NCBI GenBank assembly: GCA_963833585.1
Contig: CAWHYF010000005.1
Span: 1,238,208-1,302,207, forward strand
DNA from: Bog-756 sp963833585
Lineage (GTDB): Bacteria > Actinomycetota > Acidimicrobiia > Acidimicrobiales > RAAP-2
DNA length: 64,000 nucleotides
Direction of reading: 5' to 3'
The notes below the pieces were generated by a model, which saw only the letters and a program-made list of their open reading frames with translations, ran no database searches and was not told where the DNA came from. This document shows positions 34,475 to 42,594 of this stretch, piece after piece (within the stretch, counting starts at the first letter, position 1; each line of letters starts with the position of its first letter). The position numbers were made by a program, and so were the translations under genes.

Positions 34475-35185
34475 TCAGTGCCCAATGGATCGGCCCCCGT
34501 CGACGTGCAAGACCTCACCCGTGACGAATGTCGCCCGTTCGAGATAGAGGATGGCGTCGACGATGTCGCCGATCTCCCCGAGCCGGCCGAGGGGATCACC
34601 GGCTGCCAACCCCCGATAGGACGCGGGGTCGTGCGCCGGGGTTCGGATTGTGCCAGGAGCGATGGCGTTGACTCGGACGCCGCGAGACCCATATTCGGTG
34701 GCCAGTGATCGGGTCACGGCAGCCAGACCACCCTTGGTCAGTGACGTCAGGGCGGAGGGTTGCTGGCTGTCGGCATGATCGACCAGGCTGGTGGTGATGT
34801 TGACGATGTGGCCCGTGCCTTGCAGGACCATCTGCGTGATCACGCGTTGAGTGATATGGAAGAACCCGGCCAGGTTCACGTTGGTTATCGCCACATAGTC
34901 GTCGACGCTGTACTCGGTAAAAGGCTTGCTTATGAACACTCCCGCATTGTTGATCAGACTGTCGATCCGGCCGAATCGATCGAGCACCTGGTCCACCACT
35001 CGTTGGGCAGTCTCAACCTCGGCGATGTCACCCTGTACGGTGAGAAAGTCGGACGCATCGACGGGCCCGATTGACCGGGAGGTCCCTCCCACGGAATATC
35101 CGGCCTGGCGGAACCCCTCCACCACACCTGCACCTATGCCCTGTGACGCGCCGGTGACGATCGCCACCTTGCTTGCTTCAGCCAT
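34475..35185 (-). CDS. SDR-family protein lacking the catalytic tyrosine
   Basis: The protein has 236 residues from ATG 35185. Cofactor motif TGASQGIGAGV and NNAG in LINNAGVFISKPF are normal, and the serine region is VNITTSLVDHA. The usual YxxxK is replaced: the segment reads QQPSALTSLTKGGLAAVTRSLA, keeping the lysine but not the tyrosine. I recognise a subfamily with the same change that also has TPAHDPA-like ends, so it is probably natural and not an error. Whether it is an active oxidoreductase is open. It stands alone. Confidence 0.88.
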   Translation of the reverse strand: MAEASKVAIVTGASQGIGAGVVEGFRQAGYSVGGTSRSIGPVDASDFLTVQGDIAEVETAQRVVDQVLDRFGRIDSLINNAGVFISKPFTEYSVDDYVAITNVNLAGFFHITQRVITQMVLQGTGHIVNITTSLVDHADSQQPSALTSLTKGGLAAVTRSLATEYGSRGVRVNAIAPGTIRTPAHDPASYRGLAAGDPLGRLGEIGDIVDAILYLERATFVTGEVLHVDGGRSIGH

Positions 35186-35437
35186 GCCGGATCTCCGGGG
35201 TGAGGAAAGCCCGGTTTCGGCCTGACCGATCAACCAGGGCCTTCCCGCGCAAGACCGGCCGGTTGTGCCGCGGATGGTCCACCTGGCGTCGACCTCCCCA
35301 CGCACCCCACACGAGGTGCGTGGGGGTATCAGGACGTTCACCTTCCTCGCTGACCGGTCGGTGGAACTGATGAGGCAAATCCGTTTCTGTCTGGGGAAGA
35401 GAAACCCGTGGGCTCCGCTGGTCGACGGGCGTCGGTC

Positions 35438-35911
35438 TCATGCGACCAGGTAGGTCTCATAGACAACGCCCGAGGCTGAGCGGCCACCCACACTGATGAA
35501 TACCCCCTTGTTCAGCCACTCCAGGTGAGGAGCTCCCGTCTCGAGGTGGGTGGAGGCGCGGAACGTGTACTCCGACGGGTCAACGTCTTCCCCGCGCCCC
35601 AAGCGGGCGAGGACCTCGGTGCTACCGTGGCGGATGCTTCGTGATCGGACGTAGATCAGATCACCCCGGTCAGTCTGCAACGTGTAGCGAATGTCTCCGA
35701 CGGCCGTGCCGTCGGGAAGAATGATCTGCCAGTCGGCACTGGCGGCTGAGAGGAGCGCGCCGCTCATCTCCGGGCCGGTGAACGTCCCGCCAATGAGGGG
35801 GACGATGCGCCGGCGCCCTTGAACGACGTCACCGAAGTCCAGCGGCTGGTCGAGGGTGGCCTCCAAGCGGTAGATCTTACGGAGGAGGGGCTCGGGGAGC
35901 GGATGACTCAT
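35438..35911 (-). CDS. DUF3237 (UPF0311) family protein
   Basis: The protein has 157 residues from ATG 35911. It begins with an LEATLDQPLDFGDVVQGRRR segment and has VPLIGGTFTGPEMSG, ADWQIILPDGTAVGDIRYTL and LEWLNKGVFISVGGR, the standard DUF3237 pattern. Its function is unknown. The start overlaps the stop of a 69-residue gene (ATGA), so they form a coupled pair. Confidence 0.9.
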   Translation of the reverse strand: MSHPLPEPLLRKIYRLEATLDQPLDFGDVVQGRRRIVPLIGGTFTGPEMSGALLSAASADWQIILPDGTAVGDIRYTLQTDRGDLIYVRSRSIRHGSTEVLARLGRGEDVDPSEYTFRASTHLETGAPHLEWLNKGVFISVGGRSASGVVYETYLVA

Positions 35912-36117
35912 ACCTGAGCCCGATGTTGCTGTCGGTCCGTCGCAGCCCATGGCCTGGCCTGGCCCGAGGGCCCCGCCTCTTGGACCATGTACCCCGCGGA
36001 CCAGTCCGGCCAGGCCCTGCCGGGGTGCCCGATCTTTGCCTCGTGGTGGCCGTGCGCATCGGCGGCACGCTGGAGAGCAGCAGCCAGATCCGCCGCGGCC
36101 TCGAAGGATGCAGGCAT
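35908..36117 (-). CDS. Small conserved protein with a WPDW..YM motif
   Basis: The protein has 69 residues from ATG 36117, six bases after GAGGAGG, an excellent ribosome site. The sequence LAAALQRAADAHGHHEAKIG then WPDWSAGYMVQEAG follows a small actinobacterial family (AHGxHE..., WPDWYAxYM.xEQAG) of unknown role. The stop overlaps the DUF3237 start by four bases. It is probably helical, without a signal peptide or transmembrane segment. Confidence 0.7.
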   Translation of the reverse strand: MPASFEAAADLAAALQRAADAHGHHEAKIGHPGRAWPDWSAGYMVQEAGPSGQARPWAATDRQQHRAQV

Positions 36118-36228
36118 GGAGTTCCTCCTCGTAGTGTAGGCCGTCATTGTCTCAAAGTGTCGTGGTGCCGGCACCACTCGCGGGGTGCCGGCGGGAAGCT
36201 GGGAGGGTGGATTCATGAGCCTTCCCAC

Positions 36229-37038
36229 TCATGGACCGGGAAAGGCGTCGGCAAACAGCCGGGCAAAGTCTCCGTCACCGGTCGTCGTCAACGGCGACCG
36301 GGTCGGCCGACCGAGGAGCAGGGCCAAGACATCCCGGCTCGCACCTTCTATGACTGCAGTCGCCTTCCCGGTTCTGGCCGATGGTCGAGACTCCACCAAG
36401 GGACCGGAGACACTGACCCGGTAGGAAGGTCCGTCGCTTGCCACCAGCAACCACGATCCTTCCAGTTCCGCATCGAATGCTCGGTGATTGGCTCGGCGGC
36501 TGTTGAGCCAATCGAGTCGCACGGGCAAGACGCAGCGGACGAAGGCCTCGTCCCAGTCGTCGAGCCCCAACCCAAGATCTGATCCGTGAACCTCCACCTC
36601 AGTGAGCCGCAGCATGAGCAGCGTTTCAAGTGGAACGGTGCCCAAGTCTGGATTGCCTTCTGGCTCTGTGACGCTGGCACGCCACTGACCATCGCCAAGC
36701 GAGAGCCAATCTCGCCGTAGCTGATCACTGAGGGAGGCGAGGGACTCGATGACCTCCGTCGGTCGCTCACCCGGTCTTGGGTGAAGTGTCCGGGGCCGCT
36801 GGGACGCTCGCCCCTCGGGATAGTAGGCCACAGGTTCACCGGCGATTGCCAGCCGGGTCATCCTGAGGAGGGTCTCCGCTCCATATCTGAGGTGACAGGC
36901 GATGGTGAGGCGACTCCACCCGGGCAGCTCCGAGGGGGTCAGGAGATCTGCTTCGCCCAGTTGACACAGCGCGTCTACGACCGACCCGGTGCGGGAGCCC
37001 GCCAGCTCGACCCAGACGGCGTTGTTCACCTCTGCCAC
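36229..37038 (-). CDS. Maleylpyruvate isomerase N-terminal (DinB/MPI) family protein
   Basis: The protein has about 269 residues from GTG 37038; codons further upstream look non-coding. Features are LGEADLLTPSELPGWSRLTIACHLRYGAETL, in which PGWSRLT..HL is the mycothiol-dependent MPI N-terminal pattern with metal ligand histidines, then RLTEVEVHGSDLGLGLDDWDE. A C-terminal sterol-carrier-like domain follows, with LEGSWLLVASDGPSYRVSVSGPLVE. Such proteins are typical of actinobacteria that make mycothiol. The reaction is unassigned. Confidence 0.88.
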   Translation of the reverse strand: MAEVNNAVWVELAGSRTGSVVDALCQLGEADLLTPSELPGWSRLTIACHLRYGAETLLRMTRLAIAGEPVAYYPEGRASQRPRTLHPRPGERPTEVIESLASLSDQLRRDWLSLGDGQWRASVTEPEGNPDLGTVPLETLLMLRLTEVEVHGSDLGLGLDDWDEAFVRCVLPVRLDWLNSRRANHRAFDAELEGSWLLVASDGPSYRVSVSGPLVESRPSARTGKATAVIEGASRDVLALLLGRPTRSPLTTTGDGDFARLFADAFPGP

Positions 37039-37298
37039 CGGCGCAGTATCGCGCCGACCAGCCCTTTCGATCCACGGGCCGCCCGTCGACCACAGACGAT
37101 CAAGAGGCGCGCGACGGGTTCCGACGGCCGCCGACTGACCGGCAACGCCAAGGAACGGACAATGCTCCTCGGGCCGGCCGACGACTGTTCCCGACCCGAC
37201 CAACCTCGACTCGGAGCTCACCGTCGCATCGGACACGGTGTTGCCCGGGCAGCCCAAGGCCGGTGCGGGCGCCACAACTCGCCCAAGATCGAGGTTCC

Positions 37299-37814
37299 TC
37301 AGGTGGTCGGGGGTGTGGTGGCCGCGAACCCGGTGCCGGCGAGATCAGGCCCGATGACGACGACGACGTCAAGTCCGGTGGCATTCGCCACCGGTGCCGC
37401 CGCGGTCAGCAATTGGACCGCCGTAGCCGGTACCCCGAGCTCGGAGGCGACCAGTAACGCCGCCTGCTGCTGTGCAGGGGCGTAGTAGACAGAGGTCGTC
37501 GACGCTGCCGACGTGGTGTTTTGCGGAACCGCCATGCTCCACCCCTGTCCCTGGAGCTGCTGGGCGAAGTGACCAGCGGCGTTGGGCTCCTGCGTGCCGT
37601 TTGCGACCAGAACTCTCACCCTCGCCCGTGCCAGGGTCGACGTGGTGGTCGACGACGGAAGCGTGGACGTTGTCGATGCCGTCGATGCGGCCTTGAAATG
37701 AGGACCGACTACCGATCCGGCAAAGCCAGCGAGTGACAGTGCGACCAGGAAGCCCAGGGCGAGGGCAATAGTTCGCCCCCAAGACGACCGCTGGTGCGAG
37801 TGGAGAGGACCCAC
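37299..37814 (-). CDS. Membrane-anchored LytR C-terminal domain protein
   Basis: The protein has 171 residues from GTG 37814, the start being uncertain. A transmembrane segment (RTIALALGFLVALSLAGFAG) is followed by a Ser/Thr linker and then a LytR_C domain: RVRVLVANGTQEPNAAGHFAQQLQGQGW through VYYAPAQQQAALLVASELG. This domain is common at the end of LytR-CpsA-Psr proteins and in stand-alone actinobacterial envelope proteins; a cell-wall role is inferred. No LCP domain is attached here. Confidence 0.82.
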   Translation of the reverse strand: MGPLHSHQRSSWGRTIALALGFLVALSLAGFAGSVVGPHFKAASTASTTSTLPSSTTTSTLARARVRVLVANGTQEPNAAGHFAQQLQGQGWSMAVPQNTTSAASTTSVYYAPAQQQAALLVASELGVPATAVQLLTAAAPVANATGLDVVVVIGPDLAGTGFAATTPPTT

Positions 37815-38121
37815 CAGGCAGATCTTAGATGGCGAGACATGAGACCGGGTGTTTGCTGTGCCATGCCCGGTAGGTTGCAATCCCTCGATTGACCTCCATG
37901 TCTCACAGCGTGCGGCCAACGGGCACAGGGATCCCGAGATCGGCGCCTGGCATTGCTTCCGCCCGGGATCGCGGGTCCCCCCGACACAAACGGCGCTCCA
38001 TGCTCGACCTCAGCTGCCACCGCCAACCTCGGGGCCACAGGGCAGCCCTGGAGCACCCGGCTCACCGGGACAACTCCGGTCGACAGCAACCCACCCGACT
38101 CACACGGTCGGCCGGACCGGC

Positions 38122-40560
38122 TTAGGTATCTCGCAAGAGATCCCGGGGCTTGGACCGCGTCGCAACCATCGCCGGTACGACGGCGATGAGGTTTGCCACG
38201 ACCACTACCCCTCCCACCAGGAGGCACACAAGCCACGTCGGCACGACAGCGACCGGTACAGCGCCAAGATTGTTCGCGAATACATGCCACACACCTCGGC
38301 CGACCACGATCCCCAATGGGACACCGATCACTAGTCCAGCCACCGCCAAGGTCATCGCCTGCCATGCCACGGTAGCGACAACTTGGCCGTTTACGAAGCC
38401 CAGTACCTTCAACAGACCCACCTCTCGTCGACGCCGCGAGACACTGACAATGAGCAGATGGAACAACGTGGCTGCTCCGAACAGGACCAACATGGCGCCG
38501 AATATGAGCGGAAAGTTGACTGCTTCGCCAAAGTTGATGAGCGAAGTTGGAGCGACCGCAAGTGCGGTGACCGACCGGTAGGCGTCGAAGTAATGGTTGA
38601 TTGCTGCCTGTCCCTTTGGACCAGGCACGACACTGGCCAGCATCCCGCCATTGGTTGACTCCGATACCCGTCGCTGGCAGGCCGCTCGGTTGGCGCCCGG
38701 GGGACACGCGGCATCCTCGTAGCCAGCCAACGTGAACATTGCGCCGGTGCCCAGACTTACCGCGTTGCCCAGCACCGGCAAGGACATCTGGGCCACCACC
38801 CGGAACGGCACCGTTCGCCTAGTACCCGAGGCCGACGACAGCGTGACGTGGACGATTGACCCGACATGGGCACCTACCTGACGCATCGTCGTCGCGCCGA
38901 GGCCGACTTCTCCAGTGGCGCTGGGGGGAGACCCGGCCACCGTGGACAGGAGGAGCGGACCTCGGACGGCCCTTCCGGCGATGGCACCGACCACCACCTT
39001 GTTGATCGAAATGGCCGGCAGGGCGATTCCCTGTGTGATCCCGGTGATGGCCCGGTCCTGTTCGAGACTTTTCAACAGCACCGGATCCGGCGTCCCTCCG
39101 CTGTTGGGGTTCGAGATATTGAGCTGGAAAGGGTCCCCGTACAATGTGGGGGTGGCCGTGAGATGCGAGAGGCTCGCGCCGAACACCGCCGTCCCGCACA
39201 GCGCGATCACCGCCAGCACGGTGGCCAGCAAGGCGCTGCCCACTGGAACGCTGGCCCCGCCGCTCCTTCGCTCCAGCGCGTTCCGGACACCGATCACGAT
39301 GCTCGGCGGTGCGCCGACCGTCCAGAGACGACCAGCCACCTTGGAGGGCGCAACTTCGACGATCCGGTCGCTCGAGCGGGAAGCTCGTGCCGCGCGTACC
39401 GAGGGCCAGAGGCCGAGGGCGATCACCACGATCGCGGTGGCGAGCGCACCGATCGTCAGCACGAGCGCGTCGAAGTTGATTCCGTTCGAGGTGTCGGCGA
39501 TACGCGCCTCGCCGAGTGGAGCGATCGGTGAAAGCATCGTGGCGATCACGACGGCGCCGATCGCTCCGGCCAACCCGACTACCAGGTTGCGTGCAGTGCC
39601 GAGCAGGATCAACTGGCGTCGCTCGATCCCGAGGGCGACCATCGTAGGGAAGTCCTCACTCTCGGCAATGCTCTGTCGGCCCAGCGCCTGCCCGATGACG
39701 GCCAGCCCAACCAATGCGGCCAGCGGCGCCAGCAGCCACCACCCGATGGCCTGGGGGCGGATCGACGCTTCGACCGATGCGACCTGGGCATCCTCATTCT
39801 GCGTGAAGATCGTCCCGCCGTAACCGCTGGCGGCGGCGTTGAATCGGGGTAGGTCGGCCGCGCCGCGACCGAGGCGAACGAAGTACGCGTAGCCGGTTGC
39901 CATGCGTGGCAACAGCTTGCGGGCAAAGGCTTGTGAGGCGTACAGGTTGTACTGCGGGGTTGCGCCCGAAGGGAAATCGAACTCAGTGGCTTCGAACCCG
40001 ACCACCCGCAAGCCCACCGTCGGTCCCGTGGGTTGGGGCGGGGGGCCCGTCGCGAAACTGTAGGCCGACAGTTGCGACGGAGCGTAGAAGGGAACGCGGA
40101 TGACGGTTCCCAACTGCACTCCCTCGTCCTGTTGGAGAGTGTACGAGGCCACCACTTCGTCGGGGTTCGATGGATCCGGGAGGCGGCCCGAAACGAGATT
40201 GAAAGCCGGTCTTCCCCGGGTGGGAAGAACCAGCACACCGAAGGTCGAGGGGTTGATCGGGTGCGTACACGCGCAGATCGGCTGACCATTGTCGGGGCCA
40301 AAAGCCGCTGTCACTTCGGCGACCCCAGGAAGCCGGGAGATCTTGGGCAGGGGCTGAAGGGAATACACCTCAGCGTCGAAGCCCCTGGCGGCGAGAAAGG
40401 CTGGGAAGGCTGATTCCGTGCGCCGCCCGGCGGCTACGGCGGCCATGACCGCTCCACCAACGAGGCTGATCAGGATCGCGATGGCCAGCCAGGATCGCCA
40501 TCGGTGGCGCAGCTGTGCCCAAAACACCACCCCGACCGCCCGCAACGACGTCCTCCTCAC
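38122..40560 (-). CDS. Large FtsX-type ABC transporter permease
   Basis: The protein has 812 residues. An N-terminal helix (WLAIAILISLVGGAVMAAVAAG) is followed by a large extracytoplasmic domain (about 45-250), three central helices (LAALVGLAVIGQALG, IGAVVIATMLSPIAP, IGALATAIVVIALGLWPSVRA), another helix at GSALLATVLAVIALCGTA, a second outer domain and three C-terminal helices (GAMLVLFGAATLFHLLIV, AGLVIGVPLGIVVGRGVW, CLLVGGVVVVANLIAVVPA). This two-repeat layout matches lipoprotein or peptide export permeases of the MacB/FtsX fold. No ATPase gene is adjacent; it must lie elsewhere. Confidence 0.9.
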   Translation of the reverse strand: MRRTSLRAVGVVFWAQLRHRWRSWLAIAILISLVGGAVMAAVAAGRRTESAFPAFLAARGFDAEVYSLQPLPKISRLPGVAEVTAAFGPDNGQPICACTHPINPSTFGVLVLPTRGRPAFNLVSGRLPDPSNPDEVVASYTLQQDEGVQLGTVIRVPFYAPSQLSAYSFATGPPPQPTGPTVGLRVVGFEATEFDFPSGATPQYNLYASQAFARKLLPRMATGYAYFVRLGRGAADLPRFNAAASGYGGTIFTQNEDAQVASVEASIRPQAIGWWLLAPLAALVGLAVIGQALGRQSIAESEDFPTMVALGIERRQLILLGTARNLVVGLAGAIGAVVIATMLSPIAPLGEARIADTSNGINFDALVLTIGALATAIVVIALGLWPSVRAARASRSSDRIVEVAPSKVAGRLWTVGAPPSIVIGVRNALERRSGGASVPVGSALLATVLAVIALCGTAVFGASLSHLTATPTLYGDPFQLNISNPNSGGTPDPVLLKSLEQDRAITGITQGIALPAISINKVVVGAIAGRAVRGPLLLSTVAGSPPSATGEVGLGATTMRQVGAHVGSIVHVTLSSASGTRRTVPFRVVAQMSLPVLGNAVSLGTGAMFTLAGYEDAACPPGANRAACQRRVSESTNGGMLASVVPGPKGQAAINHYFDAYRSVTALAVAPTSLINFGEAVNFPLIFGAMLVLFGAATLFHLLIVSVSRRRREVGLLKVLGFVNGQVVATVAWQAMTLAVAGLVIGVPLGIVVGRGVWHVFANNLGAVPVAVVPTWLVCLLVGGVVVVANLIAVVPAMVATRSKPRDLLRDT

Positions 40561-40856
40561 CTCGGTTTTTCCCTATTGTGACGGTCCTAGGGCGGATCGC
40601 CAAGGTGGCTAGCTTGTGGTCGGCTTCGTGGTAGCACCAAGGTCCCATTCCGTACGGTCAGCAGTGGGCCCCTGGCCGCAGCGGGCCTTTCCGGAGGAAG
40701 CCGGGGGCTCGCCGGTCAAGGCGACCACGGGCGTCGCGACCAGGAGCGACAGACTCCAGCTCCCCCACCTCCCCGCCGGCTCACCCACCGGCGGCACTCC
40801 CGGCGGCGTCGGTCATGGCCAAGCATCGCCCAGCTCATCGCCGCCAACCGCGGCTC

Positions 40857-41009
40857 CTACAGAAGGTGAACCAGGGCAGTCGCAGTCACAGGTCCGTGGC
40901 CCGTCAAAAGGTCCACAACCAAAGCGACGAGAACCAGCACCAGGGCGAACCTGATGACTCGAATGATGACGCTCAAACACAAGAGTCCGGCTGCGACGGC
41001 AAGGCACAT
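40857..41009 (-). CDS. Possible 50-residue hydrophobic membrane peptide
   Basis: ATG 41009 (or GTG 41012) opens a 51-codon frame with CLAVAAGLLCLSVIIRVIRF then ALVLVLVALVVDLLTG, two strongly hydrophobic segments separated by a short basic stretch. A chance frame is possible, but sustained hydrophobicity with alternating GC codons favours a small membrane protein. It is about 300 bases upstream of the permease gene in the same direction. No clear ribosome site was seen. Confidence 0.35.
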   Translation of the reverse strand: MCLAVAAGLLCLSVIIRVIRFALVLVLVALVVDLLTGHGPVTATALVHLL

Positions 41010-41012
41010 CAC

Positions 41013-41548
41013 CACATGACATCACTACCCCACCACTTGACGCACCACACATCGTCGCCCGGACGGCACCGATTGCACCCCGCCAAAGGCCGGCAACCCT
41101 CCAAGCCTGACAGCCTCCCCAAGCTGTTACTACCGCTAGCGCCTGCACCCTCTCGCCATTGCCGGACACGTCGTGGAAAGCCCCGACCAACGCGCCTACG
41201 TTGCGGCGTGTGCAACCGTCGTCAGTGCCACCCGAGCGGCACCCGACTGCCTTGAGTTCAATCGTCGCTGATGGCACAGATCCGGCGCGAATCCGCAGCA
41301 TTGGGATAATGAAGGCAGCTGCTCGCCTTTCGTGGTTCGGAGCCGAGCGACAGCCAACAGGCTGCGATCGCCGATGCGGACGTAAGGCGATATGCGGACA
41401 GACGAAGTACGGCCCCACTGGTGATAGCGCGTGATTGGCCCGTCGACTCAGGAATACGACCCGGTAGGGCGGCCGGTTCGAATGCACGCGTCCCACCGAT
41501 CCGGCGGTCTTGGCGTCATGGGGTAAAAGCCGACTCCTCAGTTGCGTT
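41013..41548. other. Gene-free interval
   Basis: Together with 40561-40856 this is almost 1 kb around the small hydrophobic frame without a gene that I can support. A long leftward open frame (40813-41496) has no domain, poor codon pattern and many Cys/Arg, and is rejected. GGTTCGAATG near 41478 looks like a tRNA T-loop, but the flanking bases do not pair into a T-stem. Confidence 0.4.
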
Positions 41549-42424
41549 CTACACGGAGGTCTTAGGGGCAGGGAAGCGAGGGGCAGTCTGGCTTGCTCTC
41601 ATTTCGGTCAGCCCTCCTACTGTTCGAACCGGCAGGAGGCCAAGTCCGAGACCGAGTACGAAGCCAAGGACGATGACGAGGTCCGGCATCGCCGTGCTCC
41701 AGGCGACCACGCCATAGAGAGTCGTCATCAGGCTCACGCCGATGCCGAGGAGGAGGCCGCCCAGGGTATTGGCAAAGACGTGCCTCGCTCTGGTGTGCCT
41801 GATCCTTTCCCGCTGATCATTCGTTCGGACACTGACGGGTCGGGTCAACTTCGAGATGCCGAATACAAAGACCACGGCCAGTCCAGCGATGATCAATACC
41901 AATGCCAACCACCAGAATGGGTTGTGACCGGGAGAGTCCATCACTCTCACCGATAGCGTTCCCGTGCAAATCACTCCGCCGTTGCCGGTCACGATGAAGT
42001 CGACCTCGTACTTGCCGGGAAGGGTGACCGGCTCGATGGAGCTGGGCGTGAACGAGTTGGCGAACGAAGTACCGCTCTGGCCGCTGAAGGTGCCGGTCAG
42101 TCCATGGAGATGACCCGTCACGAGCTCACCCAAGGCGAAGAGCCATGAGGCATTGTGCACGGTGAGTCGCCAGGTGCCGTCCGTGATCGGCGCATAGGTC
42201 TGCCCGGTCCAGGCGACAGTGTCTGCCCAGTAGAGCCGGAATGGATTCGCACTGGTCCCACCGGGTCCGGGGAGTGTGACCTTGTCGACGGAAGGGTTCT
42301 GACTACCGGTTGAGGAAATGGAGCCAGCGCAACCCTGGCTGGTCGCGGCATGGGCGGAAGCCGCCAGTGGTCCCCCCAGCAATACGGTAACCGTCGCTAC
42401 GAGAACAAGTACTCGTACCTTCAT
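41549..42424 (-). CDS. Secreted-domain membrane protein with three C-terminal helices
   Basis: The protein has 291 residues from ATG 42424. A signal peptide (KVRVLVLVATVTVLLGG..ASAHA) is followed by an extracytoplasmic beta-rich domain (about 30-185, with TWRLTVHNASWLFALGELVTG and GKYEVDFIVTGNGGVICTG). Then come a helix WWLALVLIIAGLAVVFVFG, a charged cytoplasmic loop (VRTNDQRERIRHTRARH) and two more helices ending in LGLGLGLLPVR. I do not recognise the family. It is divergent from the GH15 gene across about 170 bases. Confidence 0.75.
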   Translation of the reverse strand: MKVRVLVLVATVTVLLGGPLAASAHAATSQGCAGSISSTGSQNPSVDKVTLPGPGGTSANPFRLYWADTVAWTGQTYAPITDGTWRLTVHNASWLFALGELVTGHLHGLTGTFSGQSGTSFANSFTPSSIEPVTLPGKYEVDFIVTGNGGVICTGTLSVRVMDSPGHNPFWWLALVLIIAGLAVVFVFGISKLTRPVSVRTNDQRERIRHTRARHVFANTLGGLLLGIGVSLMTTLYGVVAWSTAMPDLVIVLGFVLGLGLGLLPVRTVGGLTEMRASQTAPRFPAPKTSV

Positions 42425-42594
42425 CACGGAGTTATCGACCACTTCCTTGTTCTCCTGAAGGGTCGAGAACGGGGTCGAGTGTCCCGGTTGACGGCCCGAT
42501 CCTGGTCCGATCATGATTGCAAGCTACGACCGATCCCTGGAGACGACGAGGCGCACCCGGTTATTTGTGACCCTTCAATCTAAGGTTGCGGACA

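Noticed and set aside
40813..41496. Leftward open frame of 227 codons in the empty 41-kb region
   Set aside because: No domain, many Cys/Arg/Gly, no ribosome site. A different frame inside it holds a more protein-like hydrophobic peptide.
41460..41510. tRNA-like GGTTCGAATG
   Set aside because: Flanking bases do not form the 5-bp T-stem, and no acceptor or anticodon stems could be placed.
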